From NCBI GenBank assembly GCA_018524725.1, contig JAEUWP010000002.1, forward strand, positions 1-64,000: a stretch of DNA of 64,000 nt. The letters are read 5' to 3'. The notes beneath the pieces were generated by a model. The model searched no databases and had not been told where the DNA came from. It saw only the letters and a list, made by a program, of their open reading frames with translations. Positions within the stretch are counted from its first letter, which is position 1; every line of letters starts with the position of its first letter. Made by a program: the position numbers and the translations under genes. Positions 49,097 to 60,535 of this stretch are shown here, piece after piece. The DNA is from Podaxis mareebaensis (lineage: Eukaryota > Basidiomycota > Agaricomycetes > Agaricales > Agaricaceae).

Positions 49097-51266
49097 TCCC
49101 CTCCAACCAAGGAGGGGGGTTCGAGGATCCGCTTTTATCGCTATCCTTTCTCACCTAGCCGATAATTTGTAAGTAGTAAGTGGCAATTCGCGCCCCATCT
49201 TCCCGCATTCATATGTACTCGTATTCCCTTTGCTGATCTGGGATTTTTTGTGGCGGTATTGCGTTCCAGATCTGCGCATATAATCCGTTTGGCATTCACA
49301 CGACGCGCATCTTGATGCCCTCGCTTCTTCCGCCGTCTGATTTTTGATATGGATCCGCTATCCAACCAATTTGAACCAAGTAAACACTGAACTGTGTACA
49401 CATACCCGTAATTGTGGCCGTACTCGTGGTCGGAGCCGCACCTTATGCCCGAAGGATGTGGCGAGACCATTCTGGTCCTTGGAGTAAACGCCGCTGCGCG
49501 CATCACCACTACACATCATTACTTGTCTATCACGCGACGCGTAGATCGGCTGCTCAAGACTCGAGTTCAGCATTCATCCATCACCCGCCCATCACCATCC
49601 TTTTTCTCTTCAATTCATCTCGTCTTGCCTCCTATATGCCAATGCCGATTTATAACACTGTGTAAACGGAAACACCGTGTTCCTTAGCACCTTCCCACCC
49701 ATACATATTCAGTCGATCACAGACGTTTTGTACCCGCCTTGCACTGCGCAGACCCCAAATCCGTAATCTGTCGTGGGTCCTTCCATTCTTCCGACCCATC
49801 ACTTATCCTGGCACCCATGGTGGTACGTGAGCGCGATTCCGGCCATTTTGATCCTGGTCAACTTGATCGTGGCAAAAGAGGCCGTCGGCGCTAACGCCAC
49901 TTGTGAGCACACACGAGAAGATTGTTGCCCTCCATACTCACATCAATACAATCTATATTCATACTCGATCATTCAATTCATTATATATTGCGGGATTTTA
50001 AACTTCTCTTCCTACTCCCCGGCTTCTCGGGGAGAAGACTACAAGCCCAACTTCGCAGACCATGAAGGCCTGACGGACCTCGCGAATGGGGCGGAAGTAT
50101 TTGATGTAGTCGGGGGGTTTATGTGAGCCGTTGTGCTTGTTGGTGTACCTGAAATTGGGCACGATGATTGGGACGTGAACGTGAATGTGAAGAATTGGTG
50201 TATAACGAGTAATAACAATGTGGACAACTTCTTTGGCGCGGTGCTGCATTCTATTGAATTGTGACATCGTGCTTCTGTTCCCTCTCGGGGATGTCGACCT
50301 AGACTGCGTGTACGCATGCATGGCTTAAGGTACCGAGATCGTGTTAGTTCCATGTTGGAGTTTTCCTGTTAAGTATAACTGGTTGGGTTCTTAGAAAGGG
50401 GTTTGGATGCGGCATGTAGGGTATAGTTCATGTTGTGTGTAGATCTTTTTATAATTGCCAGGGTCATGGGCCCTCCCTTATTGACCGGATGATGCTTTTC
50501 GGCCTGCGGCGGCTTTCGAGCAGTTCTGAGCCCTTGAAATGATAGTTTTTGTTTAGTGGACTGCGGGCTGCCCACCGGGATCTCTATGGTTTGATACCGT
50601 AGACCTATTATGCTCGTCCACATTTACGGCAAGCGTTGTGTGGTGTTTAACGTTATCGTGGTAGCAGCGAGTCTGTTCAGCGTGGATGCCTCAATTGTGG
50701 ACGAGTAAAATTTCGACTATTCATACCCGAGTTAGGAGATTTGCACTGTCGCAATTCAAGATAGATATGAGATAAATCTAAATGTCGGCGTATGAAAATT
50801 TCTCAAAAACTTCTCGCTCATCCTAGGTGTAATTGCGGTATGTACTTGAATAATTTCAAAAGCCTTTGTACGTACGTATGATAATGAGTATGACACAACC
50901 TTGACAAAAGTCCTAAACGCCACCCTAAAAAAACAAAAGAAGCAGGCCATGGACTGTCCCATGGCAGTTAAGCTAAACCAACAAAGTAATAGTACCCAGG
51001 TAATAGATAGATACTCACGTGCATATACTACATACATATAAATTATCCCTTTCAAAGTTCGCAATACAGTAGAGCACAAGGTACGAAGGTGAGGGAGAAA
51101 GAAAGCCGAAAGCCGAAACTAAGGCAAAGGACAATGGAGCTCGGACCATTTAACCCCAGACCCCAGTCCCGCCGAACCTAGAACGACAGCGCCCAAAAGT
51201 TAACTCAAAACTCAAACTCAGTCCGACAGTCAGGGGGGGGGGGCGGCGGCGGGGTCGGAATCAGCT
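49097..51266. other. Intergenic stretch with one weak candidate
   Basis: Between the HSBP1-like gene and the gene ending at 51267. Apart from the candidate at 49773-50126 I see no gene. A G11 run and GC-rich simple sequence sit at about 51233-51256, just beyond the 3' end of the next gene. Confidence 0.45.
49773..50126 (+). CDS. Candidate small single-span membrane protein
   Basis: Two segments, about 49773-49902 and 50038-50126, can be joined in phase (donor GTGAGC, acceptor GAAG). The first has a hydrophobic stretch, WYVSAIPAILILVNLIVAKE. The second has a tidy C-terminus, YKPNFADHEGLTDLANGAEV followed by FDVVGGFM and a stop. No ATG starts this frame, so the N-terminus must lie in an unseen exon, or the call is wrong. 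Low confidence. Confidence 0.3.
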   Translation: MGPSILPTHHLSWHPWWYVSAIPAILILVNLIVAKEAVGANATCEHTREDCCPPYSHQYNLYSYSIIQFIIYCGILNFSSYSPASRGEDYKPNFADHEGLTDLANGAEVFDVVGGFM

Positions 51267-52944
51267 CTAACTGACAGACCCATTTGGATCTAACCTCCCT
51301 TCTTTTCTTAGACAGTCTTGGACGAGTCGGAGGAATGAGGAGCCTTCGCGTTCGAGGACGTCGAGCATGCGGTAGTCGTTGAATTGGAGTTGGTATTCGA
51401 GGCCGTCGCAGAATTCGCGGATGTTGGTGATGTGGGCACGCATGCGTTGGTGGTAGCGGTTTGGGTCTAGGTGGGGTGGTTGGTGGGGATGTGGTAGAGG
51501 GTGAGGTTGTTGTGGTTGGGGGTGAGGTTGTTGTGATTGAGGAGGGAGATGGGATTGAGTTGTCGATTGGATGGGGGTGGATGAAGCGTTAGTGTTGCGA
51601 TTAGGGTTGGTGGAATTTGCGTTGATGCTCGGGGTGGCGATGATAATGCTGGTGCTGTTGGTGTTGGTTATGCCGTTGACGCTGATGGTGTTCGGGATGG
51701 ATATGGAATGGGAAGGGGGAGGATTGGGACTTGCACTGGTGCTCGTTGAAGATCGTGGGGGAACGGATGCAGGTGAGGTAGGTTCTGGTGGTTGAGATAC
51801 AGAGATTATGTCCTCCTCGTCTTCATCATCGTCGGCCTCTGCTTCTGCATCCCCCTCGTCGTCGTCCATGTCACCATCATCCCCGAATCCGAGTACTTCG
51901 GGCGGTAATGGAGGCACCAACGCGGAAGTCGAGGCAGAACTGCCTGGAACAACAGTCAATGTTCCAGGAGTGGGTATGCCACCAACACCCGACCAGCCAA
52001 ACGACTCATACACTGCCTGAGCAAGTTCAGGTGGGAGAGATGTGTCAACATAGGGCTCATGTGCAATATGATGGTGGATCCGGACAGTGATGATGCGTGC
52101 ACCAGGATTGTTGCTGTCTCGCGAGGAAATGAGAAGGCGGCTTTTACAAGCGTAGCGGGCCTTGGCAAGAGCCTCGCCAGCGCTAGAGATGCGCGGCTTA
52201 GAAGTTGAGTTGGGCATGCGGGCGAGCCTGGAGGACTTGGAACGGTGCGCCTCATCTTGGGAGCACCAGAAGCGAGTTTTATGACCGTTATTGATGCGAG
52301 GATGGTCTTTTACTCTGTGGAGGTTTCGATTAGATATGGGGAGTAGAGTGGAGAAGGAATGTATTGGTCGCACGTAAATCGGTAACCTGTCGCTCGCCAG
52401 ATGTCGACAGTGAGGCTCTGGACGCGCTGTTTGTGGGAGACGCTGGCCTCGACGAGCTCGTAGCTGCCGTGAAAGTCGACATGATGGTTTGCCTTGAATG
52501 CTTGCTTAAGGGCGTCGAGCATCAGGTCTTTGGATGGATATCTGGTTGGTCGCTGGAGGAATCGGCAAAGTAAGTGTCTGGGATAGGGAAATACGAGGAG
52601 GAAAAACGGGCCTGGCGAGAAGCGGTTGCCTCGTTCTTTGCGGCATCGTTGAGGGCGCGGGAGAAGGAATCAGTGTTTTCTTCTAGGCGGCGGCGTTTTG
52701 GGGAGGGGATTGGTCGAGAGGGGGTCCGTGGGTGGGTATGGATATATGACGGGGGTGGGTACGGCGCTGGCCTCGGAGGAAGTCCAGAGGCCGGAGATGC
52801 GGAGATGATGGCGTGGAAGCGCGAGTACGAGGGTGAATGCCCGCCGTGGCTCATCGCTGCTGCTGCGTGGCCAGTTCCTGCCCCCGACAGTCTGTCCGGC
52901 GTTGGCCACTCTGCCCGCTTAACCCGGCTTTGATTATCCATCAA
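51267..52944 (-). CDS. Unknown nuclear-looking protein with a Cys/His, Trp-rich conserved core
   Basis: Exons 52595-52944, 52374-52541 and 51267-52314 join in phase to 521 residues. The first 100 residues are disordered with a basic PSPKRRRLEE motif, a likely nuclear signal. A conserved-looking core at about 115-230 follows (DLMLDALKQAFKANHHVDFH, TVDIWRATGYRFTVKDHP, HKTRFWCSQDEAHRSK). Then come a long acidic segment (DDDEDEED), Asn/Ser/Thr-rich and His/Pro/Gln-rich tracts, and a helical C-terminus (HITNIREFCDGLEYQLQFND). The Trp/Cys core resembles the FAR1/MULE-type domains found at the N-terminus of some transposases; this is only a resemblance. Function unknown. It is divergent from the next gene. 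Confidence 0.6.
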
Positions 52945-53202
52945 TTATTTAAACCCTTAATTATTATTTATTCTCCGTCCTATTTCCCATCACGCGTCAC
53001 TGCGGACATATCACTTCTCTTTATCTCCTCCCGCTAATTCTCGCCCACCCAAGTTATGCCCTATATAACCCCCCGCTCATCTGCCTCCCTACCCAGGGGC
53101 GCTGCTGCTCTCCGTACCTGCCTCCATGCACGTCTACTACCCTATGGCCATTGAGCCTGGCAGTCGGTACCCGCCTTGGCCCTGGAGCACCCCGCGAGGT
53201 GA

Positions 53203-54792
53203 ATGAGCCTGGTTTTGATGGCATATATGCAGCTAATGTGCGCAGGGACAAGGCAGTCAACACGCAAGGACAAGTTGACAACTGCCGCGAAACTGTGGAG
53301 AGTGTTCCGGCGACAGCCAAAGGTCACAATCTCCGCGACCTACGTCGGATGGCCCGGAGCAAATCTGGAACGCTCCAACGCGAAACGACAACCAAGGACT
53401 TGTGGTCGCAATCCCATTGGTCTCACTGTGTGCACAGATAATGGCCCTAGTTGGTTACCAGAGACCCATGTAGCATCCTCAAGCACCAGTACCACCACAA
53501 CCACCGCCACTCCCCAACCCAGCTTATTCGACTCTTCTCCTCCCTCCTCCGCAGGCTCGACAACCACCTGTGAACCTTTGTCACTAGCATCAGATGATGA
53601 GGATCTGGTTGTCATAGACCCTGTTGAATTCCTCTACGACATGTACCTCGATACTTCAGAATCAGACTCGGAATTGGACGATGGCACCGAATTCTGGTAT
53701 GGCGGTATCTTACCCGAAGATCAAAACTTCCCCTGTGCGCGAGACGACTCGCCCTTTATCCGACCTTTCACGCCCGCCACCGCTTCATGGTCCATGCTAC
53801 GAACACCGAGTGAATTTCCACGTCCGCCGTCAACACGGTCTTATCCTCATACCCGTCCAACAAACCCTGAACTAAGCCGGTCGTCGTCACCTTCGTCGTC
53901 CGCGTTTCGGTGCTCGTCGCAGAACAAACACAGTTCCTTACGTGGTGCTGCACTTCGGAAGTCATTTAATTGCAATTCGCATCATGCTTCGCCCTTGGGA
54001 GTGCATACACCCACTTTTCCTGATCAGAAGAGGGAGTCCCCTCTTCGTTTACCACCCACCATTCCTTCTCTCAAACCGCCCGAGCCGTTACGATTCTCGA
54101 AACGACCTTCTCAAACACATCTACTTCCAGTTTCTATTTCTGTGTCTGAGTCTGAACGGAACAGTTCGAGACCTACCGATTCACAACGAAACCCTCATCG
54201 AAACTCTTTCCAACGCAAATGCGAGTCTCTCTGCCGACGCGCCTCTCGCCGCAACTCTCATTCCCACACTGCCAACCACCATTGTGAACCCCTCAACTTC
54301 TCACCTCCAAACCTACAACACACTCATACCCGAAACCCTAGCTCCTCTTCACCCCTAATGTCCCACATCCTCTCCACCCTTCAAGCACAAGAAGCATGGG
54401 AACAAGATGGGGATGCCATCCGTGCCTACTTTGCTCGCAAACCAACTCTGGTTGATTCAGTCCCCTCTGGGAAGCATTCAAGAGGTAGGAGGGTCGGTGA
54501 TGATATGCTAGCTGAGCGGAGGCGCGCGTTAATGAAGCTGCATTTGCGTTGTATTGAGGATGAGGAGGAGAAGGGGAAGGGGGGTGGTCTGGAGACGGAC
54601 GTGGAAGATTTGTTTAGTGTGTGTGCGGGGCACTTCAGAGCTGTTGTCTCCACTGCGTTGTCATTTGATGAACTTGAGGGTGGGAATAGTGGAGAGAAGA
54701 AGGATTGGCCTGGGAGGAGGGAGAGCGAGATGGTGTTTGAAGGGAGGCAGTGGTGCGAAGTTGTTGATTTGGATGAGTATTTTGGGCCTTGA
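53203..54792 (+). CDS. Unknown Ser/Pro-rich intronless protein
   Basis: Single open frame of 529 codons without stops. The N-terminal 60 residues are basic and may lie upstream of the true start. Then come acidic motifs (DDEDLVVIDPVEFLYDMYL), a long Ser/Arg/Pro-rich disordered middle, and a more structured C-terminus with SHILSTLQAQEAWEQDGDAI, ERRRALMKLHLRCIED and CEVVDLDEYFGP. No catalytic motif or known domain was recognised. Codon-frame length and acidic-helical ends favour a real gene. Promoters for this and the preceding gene lie in 52945-53202. Confidence 0.65.
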   Translation: MSLVLMAYMQLMCAGTRQSTRKDKLTTAAKLWRVFRRQPKVTISATYVGWPGANLERSNAKRQPRTCGRNPIGLTVCTDNGPSWLPETHVASSSTSTTTTTATPQPSLFDSSPPSSAGSTTTCEPLSLASDDEDLVVIDPVEFLYDMYLDTSESDSELDDGTEFWYGGILPEDQNFPCARDDSPFIRPFTPATASWSMLRTPSEFPRPPSTRSYPHTRPTNPELSRSSSPSSSAFRCSSQNKHSSLRGAALRKSFNCNSHHASPLGVHTPTFPDQKRESPLRLPPTIPSLKPPEPLRFSKRPSQTHLLPVSISVSESERNSSRPTDSQRNPHRNSFQRKCESLCRRASRRNSHSHTANHHCEPLNFSPPNLQHTHTRNPSSSSPLMSHILSTLQAQEAWEQDGDAIRAYFARKPTLVDSVPSGKHSRGRRVGDDMLAERRRALMKLHLRCIEDEEEKGKGGGLETDVEDLFSVCAGHFRAVVSTALSFDELEGGNSGEKKDWPGRRESEMVFEGRQWCEVVDLDEYFGP

Positions 54793-55403
54793 GCGGTGAA
54801 TTGGTCTGTTCTTGGTATGTTCTTGGTTGACTGGTCCTAGCGTTACGTATGTACTGACCACTTAAGTATCTGGTGGGTGCAGCAAACGAAGGTGATCACG
54901 TATTACTTTTGTGGTCGTTGGCAGCGCATATGTTAACCAGCGGCGGACTGTTTCAACCTCAAGTTGCACCGTGCTTTCTTCTATGCAAGATTGATCCTTC
55001 AAGTTTAGGCTCTCGGCGGTGCGCTGGACCAGGCTCGGGCCCTGTGTTCTCGTGGTTTATGGGTGAGTGCTATTTTTGATCGGTTGTGTTGGCGTTCCCT
55101 GTCCTGACTTCGCTTTTAGATGATTCCGTTATTCCTTCACTCAAACGCTCGGGAGAATCGCCCATGTCCACGACGAATGCACCTCCCATTTGTTTCCTTG
55201 GTCTGCGAATTAATGCATACTTACCTTCGCGTTTGATCGTGCCGAACCGCCATTGAAAACACTACGTCATGATTTGCTACTGGGTTTCAAAGGTAAAACT
55301 TGCGTTCCAGTCTCAATATTACCGACATAGCCGCTCCTCCTTTCTCCTTTCCTGCTCACACCATTCCAACAACCTTCGCCCTCCTTACCCTTCCCAACGC
55401 GCT
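54793..55403. other. Intergenic upstream of the aquaporin
   Basis: No gene seen. It includes the 5' leader of the aquaporin, which is pyrimidine-rich near 55330-55390. Confidence 0.6.
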
Positions 55404-56667
55404 ATGGCGAAAATAAAACTGCGCATTGAGCCCTGCCGCCCCAAAAGCCTTTTCTCTAACATAGACAAAGACCTCTTCGCCGCCTTTCTCGAATTCGTCG
55501 GCACGACCTTCTTCCTCCTTTTTGCCTTTGGCGGCACACAAGCTACCGCTGCACAAACCTCTGCAAGCCCGGAATCCTCTCACAACAGGGTTATACAGGT
55601 GTACTCCATCTCGGCGTCGTTTGGTCTCAGTCTGTTGGTTTCGGCCTGGGTGTTCTTCAGGGTTACTGGAGGGTTGTTTAATCCGAACGTGGCGATGTCG
55701 TTGTTTCTTGCCGGGGCGTTGACACCTATGAGATTTGTGCTTTATGTTGGGGCGGAGCTCGTGGGGGGGATTGTAGCTGCTGCAATTATTCAGGCATTGA
55801 CTTCGGGCCCGTTGTTTATCAAGTGGGTGATACGGTCAGCTATGTGTGAACTGGATCCGGAGTCTAATGGCGAAACACTCGCAGCACTACTTTGGCGCCA
55901 GATATTAATCGCACGCAAGGGTTGTTTATGGAAATGTTCGCGACTGCAGGCCTTTGTCTGGCTGTTCTAATGCTTGCGGCTGAAAAGCATCAAGCGACAC
56001 CGTTTGCCCCTGTACGCTGTGGTTTTTCTCGCTTTATCTCGGTCTTCCGGCTGACGCCTTGCTCCTTCAGATCGGCATTGGTTTAGCGCTTTTTATTGGT
56101 CAACTGTGAGTTCCTTGTTCCTCTTACTCATCCTATGCGACACATCTATAGCCATGTCATAACGTATAGTTGGCTTACTTACTACACCGGATGCGCAATG
56201 AACACCGCCCGAGCATTTGGCCCCGCTGTTGCCTCAGGTTTCCCCAACTACCACTGGATCGTGAGTATCCCACAATACCCGCCCTTCAGGTCGTCTGAAC
56301 CTCAAAGATAAATAGTATTGGGTAGGCCCGGGGCTAGGATCCCTCCTGGCTTCAACTATCTATCTTGTATTGAAACAGTACGTCCCCCAATGATCGCTCT
56401 CGTACTACGGCGAGTACTCATCACCGGAACGCGTCTCGCAGTTTTCATTATCTCAAACTCAACCCCGGTCAGGCGGATACTGACCCCGAGGAGTCCCCCC
56501 CTGATCCTCTTCAGAGTGTGATCGCGCATGATGAAGAGGCTGGAGCTGGTTCTGCTGCTGGGAGTCACAGCGGGTTGCCGCGACCCTCGAACCATAGTTC
56601 TCGTGTCGATCCCCATCCGAATAATCCTTCAAAGCGTAATGATACTCATGGTGCGGGGATTGTTTGA
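55404..56667 (+). CDS. Aquaporin/aquaglyceroporin (MIP family)
   Basis: Channel for water or small solutes in the plasma or internal membrane. Exons 55404-55822, 55885-56011, 56071-56105, 56170-56260, 56316-56377 and 56442-56667 total 960 bases, so 319 residues. Membrane segments are read as [87 protein letters not shown] and [19 protein letters not shown]. The half-helix motifs are [10 protein letters not shown] (N93-P-N) and [11 protein letters not shown] (N205-T-A) instead of the usual NPA pair. Arg208, the selectivity-filter Arg, is kept. The long hydrophilic C-terminus is typical of fungal members. Start chosen at MAKIKL, as in relatives with short N-tails. Confidence 0.92.
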
Positions 56668-57504
56668 TTGGAGGGGAGGAAATGGGAGGGAAGTGAGAAG
56701 CGGCTTAGGGTCATTCGGAGGACTGATCCCACTAACTCTGCTATTTCGTGTAGCGTTACAAAGTAAACTCGACTGGGTGCTGTTATGCATTTCATCATTA
56801 GTTCTCCGCAGGGTGAAGGCTTCGATGGGCCACTCTGTCCTTGATTAATAGCAGATATTAACTCTGAAGCTATGGGAGATACGGTACCGGTTATCGTCAC
56901 TTTTACCTTCTCCAGTTCTCATTACGGGCTTCAATCGCCCACTCCCTCGTCGAAGGGGAACAGGATTGCCCAGTAGGGCATTCATAAAGATGGTTGATGA
57001 TTGCTTTCAGCCCCTCAGGAGCTCACTGATAGATTCATGAGATTGCCTTTCCTCTGACCTCCACTCGAGTGTACCTCGTGCCTCGAGCGGGGGGAGGGTA
57101 AAGGGGTCATTAAACCCAGACCTCTTCACAGCCTACGCGTCGCAGAAGCTGAAGAACGCACTTCTTGCTTCTCTGCTTCTCATTGTGGCGATGTTTTAGT
57201 AGGGTGGCGAAATTAATGGATCAGATTTGGGGATGGGACGCCGTTTATTGATGAGCGAGGTGGGTGGCAGGATCAGAATGGGCCTCCCTGGTTCGGTGTG
57301 TGTGTGGCTCGACCGGTGGCGGTGCGCTTTTGGGTGTCTGATTGGGAGGAAGGGGCGTGATGCATGAATTGGCGCTGTATGGATAGATTGGATTTTGGGG
57401 GTTCAAAAGATGGAGATGGGTGGTCCTCTCGGGATGAACTCCCCGCATATACGTACTTGCCCTCGGCTTGCTCGTTCTCGTTGCGTACTTGGATGAACCT
57501 GCTT
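56668..57504. other. Intergenic, no gene recognised
   Basis: Between the aquaporin and the GH17-like gene. The frame of the next gene is open upstream to 57364 but begins to look coding only at about 57500. Confidence 0.55.
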
Positions 57505-59041
57505 ATGCGAAACTACGTTCTGCTTTTGTTTTTTGTTTTGGTCGTCATAGGCAGGTCGAGGCAGGTTCCTGTGAATTCGAATTCGACGGTGGTGCTTGAT
57601 CTAGATGCTGAGGATGATAATCTCGTCGTTGTGGAACCTCATCGTTCTTCGTCGTCCGCGGAAGCCTCTGTGGAGTCGGTGAATTGCTTTCCAGGGATTG
57701 GGTTCAAGATGCCTAGGGAGCCGCCTTTATCGTTGAATGGATGGTGGTGTAGTTGGAGTAGTGAATATGCGTTTGTTGGGTTCAGTTATGAGGTCTCGCA
57801 ATGTGAGTTGTACTAGGCCTTTTCCGGGGGGTGGTTCGACCTCCGAGTTGTCTTTGTTTTCTTCACGTTCTCATCCGGCCCATCCGAAGGCCAGAGTTTC
57901 AATAAGCTCAAGAGAGATTTTATGGATATCAAACAGCGTTTTCGAGGACGTTATGTCAGGATATACGGAGCCTGTGATCGGAAGGGCTTCTAGTAAGTGT
58001 ACAGCGGGAGAGGATCAGGAATCGTACTCACCCACGATTTATTTCTCTCCCATGTAGCGACGATATGATCAACGCAGCATGGCAAGCGGGGATTGGCATT
58101 CATGCGTTAATCTGGGTGAGTTGCTGAGAGGCTCTGAGAACGGGTCAAGGATCTTCGGAAGATTGATGGGCGTTCTTACAGTTTGGTTTCGACGGGGGTA
58201 ATACATGGATAACGAGACGCGACGTTTTGATTTCCACATTGCACTCTAATCGATACGCGAAGTTTGTCGTTCGTGCTCTACAGTTTGGTTCGGAGCCGCT
58301 TTTTGATGAGGTTTTGGGTCCGAACGAGTTGGCAAGACAGATTCGAGAGGCAAAGGCGAGGCTTTCGAGCCTTCGTATTTCATTTACCGTTAGCGATATG
58401 GCTTACTCCTACCAGAAGGTGAGACGTTTCGTGCAGGCGAGGTGTTGCTTTGGCTATTAAACTGTTCCGCTAGAATAAGGGGGCGCACTCTGTGATGTCT
58501 GCCGTTGATATTATCGACGCTCACATGTTGCCTTTCTTCGCGCGGGATGCTTCTACTGGTGAGTTAACACAACATTGCTCGCATCCGGGGGCTAACTTTC
58601 TTCGCAGCGAAAAAGGCCTGGCCAATCGTTCGGAGAGATCTCAACTGGTTCATCCAGAACGGCCAAGGAAAGAAGCTGTATCTCAGCCAGGTGAGCATTA
58701 ACAGTCCCGTGAGGGTAGTGTGAGGACTGAACTGTTTTTAAGAATGGTTGGCCGTCGGTGACTTCGCCTGGGGTGCAGCCCAATAACCCCAGGGCTGTTG
58801 CCAACATTCAGAATGAACATGTGAGTGGATCTCTAGGCTATGATCAGCGGCGTTGACGGTGCTGAAATTTTAGGACTACTATAACTTGCTCGATGCGCAC
58901 TGTTCCTACTTCAAATTATTCCCTGGTGGAGGCGTCGGTTGGTTCGCGCATATATATTCCGATAGCCAGGAGCCAGGCTATGGGATCTATGACAGCAAGG
59001 GAAACCTGAAGTTTCCTTTTAGACCTCGTGTTGCTTGTTGA
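57505..59041 (+). CDS. Secreted GH17-like glucanase-fold protein
   Basis: Resembles glycoside hydrolase family 17 (endo-beta-1,3-glucanase/glucosyltransferase) proteins of fungal walls. The exons are 57505-57802, 57890-57992, 58059-58115 (or from 58058), 58182-58418, 58474-58558, 58608-58690, 58743-58820 and 58874-59041, giving about 369 residues. Signal peptide MRNYVLLLFFVLVVIGRSRQ. Fold motifs are FPGIGFKMP, RFRGRYVRIYGACDR, IHALIWFGFDGG and FGSEPLF, where Glu191 fits the acid/base of the GNE motif. DIIDAHMLPFFARDAS and LYLSQNGWPSVTSPG follow. At the latter, where GH17 enzymes have Glu in ETGWPS, this protein has Gln288-Asn289. The usual nucleophile is therefore missing, so activity is doubtful. 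An alternative start is ATG 57493. The protein is complete at the C-terminus. Confidence 0.82.
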
Positions 59042-59379
59042 TTAAGTCGGCTGCAGTCTTCGTTGGTGATGACGAATTCCATTTGGTTATGAGGATTGTG
59101 AGTTTCAATACTGCGAGAAATGGGGTATAAAGGTTTAATCCCTGTGTGGCAATTGCTTGCCTGGTCCGTGATCCAGGGGCATGAATGTAGCGCTATTCAT
59201 GATGTCACGTTCGATAAAAGGTTCTAGAGTCACGCAACCCTGTCTAGCCCCGGTTTGGCGAGTGTCAAAAGGGCATAGTGTGCGACTAACCAAGGGGATG
59301 AAACCCGATGTCACCAGAAGAATTCGTTTGGGTAGAATCTGCAGGCAAGGCGGATTCTTGAAGTCGGAGAAACAGTCGG

Positions 59380-59960
59380 ACAGACCGGAATGAGGAGGCG
59401 CGAAGAACGAAATCTTGTATAAACTCGAATTCCATTCTTGACGAAAACCTCGGCTTGCCACCCTGGATCCGATATGTCGATCGCGTTCTTTGAGAGGAAG
59501 GATTTCCTTGGTTGGGACAAAGTTACCCTCAAGGGAAAAGGAGGCGTATGGTCAGGTATTAGTTTCCGTTTATGATTGATTTCAGACGTCATGAGTATGT
59601 GAGTGTGTTGTGGATGAGGGAGGTTCCTCACGTTTCGCGCAACTATATATCTTTTGAGAGGGATGAGAAACGTTGCCCCTGGAAACGAACTTCGTAGGAC
59701 ACTAGCAGTAGATTGCTTCATGCTCCAGTGCTCGACATTGGTGCCGGTTATGCTCCCAAAGTTGTCTGATAAACTTGATCCAAATAGTCGTATTGGTTAG
59801 TACGAGGTGTCCAAGATGTGGGTCGTCGACGGAGCGCTGAAAGGGATTCAAACGTTTTTGGCAATGAAAGAGGGAGCCATAAAAGTACAGGACCTAGTTG
59901 TCATCAGATTCCTTGTCGTCGAGAATCAGGTGAGGATAGATATTAGGCCGGAAAGCATCC
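59380..59960 (+). pseudogene. Decayed DUF6593 gene copy
   Basis: Fragments parallel the intact gene at 60536-61260 in the same order. ILYKLEFHS then TGA at about 59412-59442 matches ILYKVESDG. SDMSIAFFERKDFLGWDKVT at about 59468 matches SDVPIALIETKDVFGFDKIT. SFERDEKRCPWKR at about 59650 matches SFEKNGKRYHWKP. SKMWVVDGALKGIQ...VQDLVVI at about 59807 matches KIRVVDGVLRWFR...IQDLVVI. The Trp of the AWYE motif is now TAG, frames shift between blocks and stops occur, so this copy is not functional. Confidence 0.75.
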
Positions 59961-60483
59961 CAGGAAAAACAAGGTGGTTATAAGCTGGTTAACCGACTAT
60001 CAGTTCCATGTCAGGGGGAGGGGCATATTATAGTAGTATACCGTCTTCTTCAATATAGTCGTGCTACACATGGTCCAGAGCACGAGACTCCGGATGACAC
60101 GGAAAGCGTCAAGGCACCCCTCGTTGATTCTCGATGAGGTTTTGTGTGGCGGCCGTTTGGCTCAATAAAGGCTCTGGTGTTACCGGAAACTCATTAGCAC
60201 CGACATGAATCAATTGAATTGCATCTTACATGTGTTCGCCCATGGAGAACCAACGTCACCAGAATCGTCTGATAGCGGAGTTTTTGGGTACTTGGAGAAC
60301 GAAGTAATTCCCAGATTCGGGTAAACCTCATCAGCATTTATCAGCTGACATTATCCATGCTTTCGAAGTCTCCCACTGTTGGATCTGGGGGACACAAACG
60401 TTTTTATTAATATGTGCTATCATTAAGCGGTCCCTGTTCGACGACCCCGCATCATGGCGGCACAGCCCCAGATGCAAGGGAAC

Positions 60484-60490
60484 TATAAAA
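60484..60490 (+). promoter_or_regulatory. TATA box of the DUF6593 gene
   Basis: TATAAAA lies 46 bases before ATG 60536. The nearer ATG at 60494 would fall upstream of the expected transcription start, so this site favours 60536 as the start. Confidence 0.5.
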
Positions 60491-60535
60491 GCAATGATCG
60501 ATATCCGACCTAACTCGAGATTACTCACCGTAGAC

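Noticed and set aside
51571..52020. Plus-strand frames rich in Leu/Val and Ser
   Set aside because: Antisense of the low-complexity region of the gene at 51267-52944.
59311..59721. 136-codon minus-strand frame
   Set aside because: Lies antisense to the DUF6593 pseudogene; the plus strand shows clear homology blocks instead.
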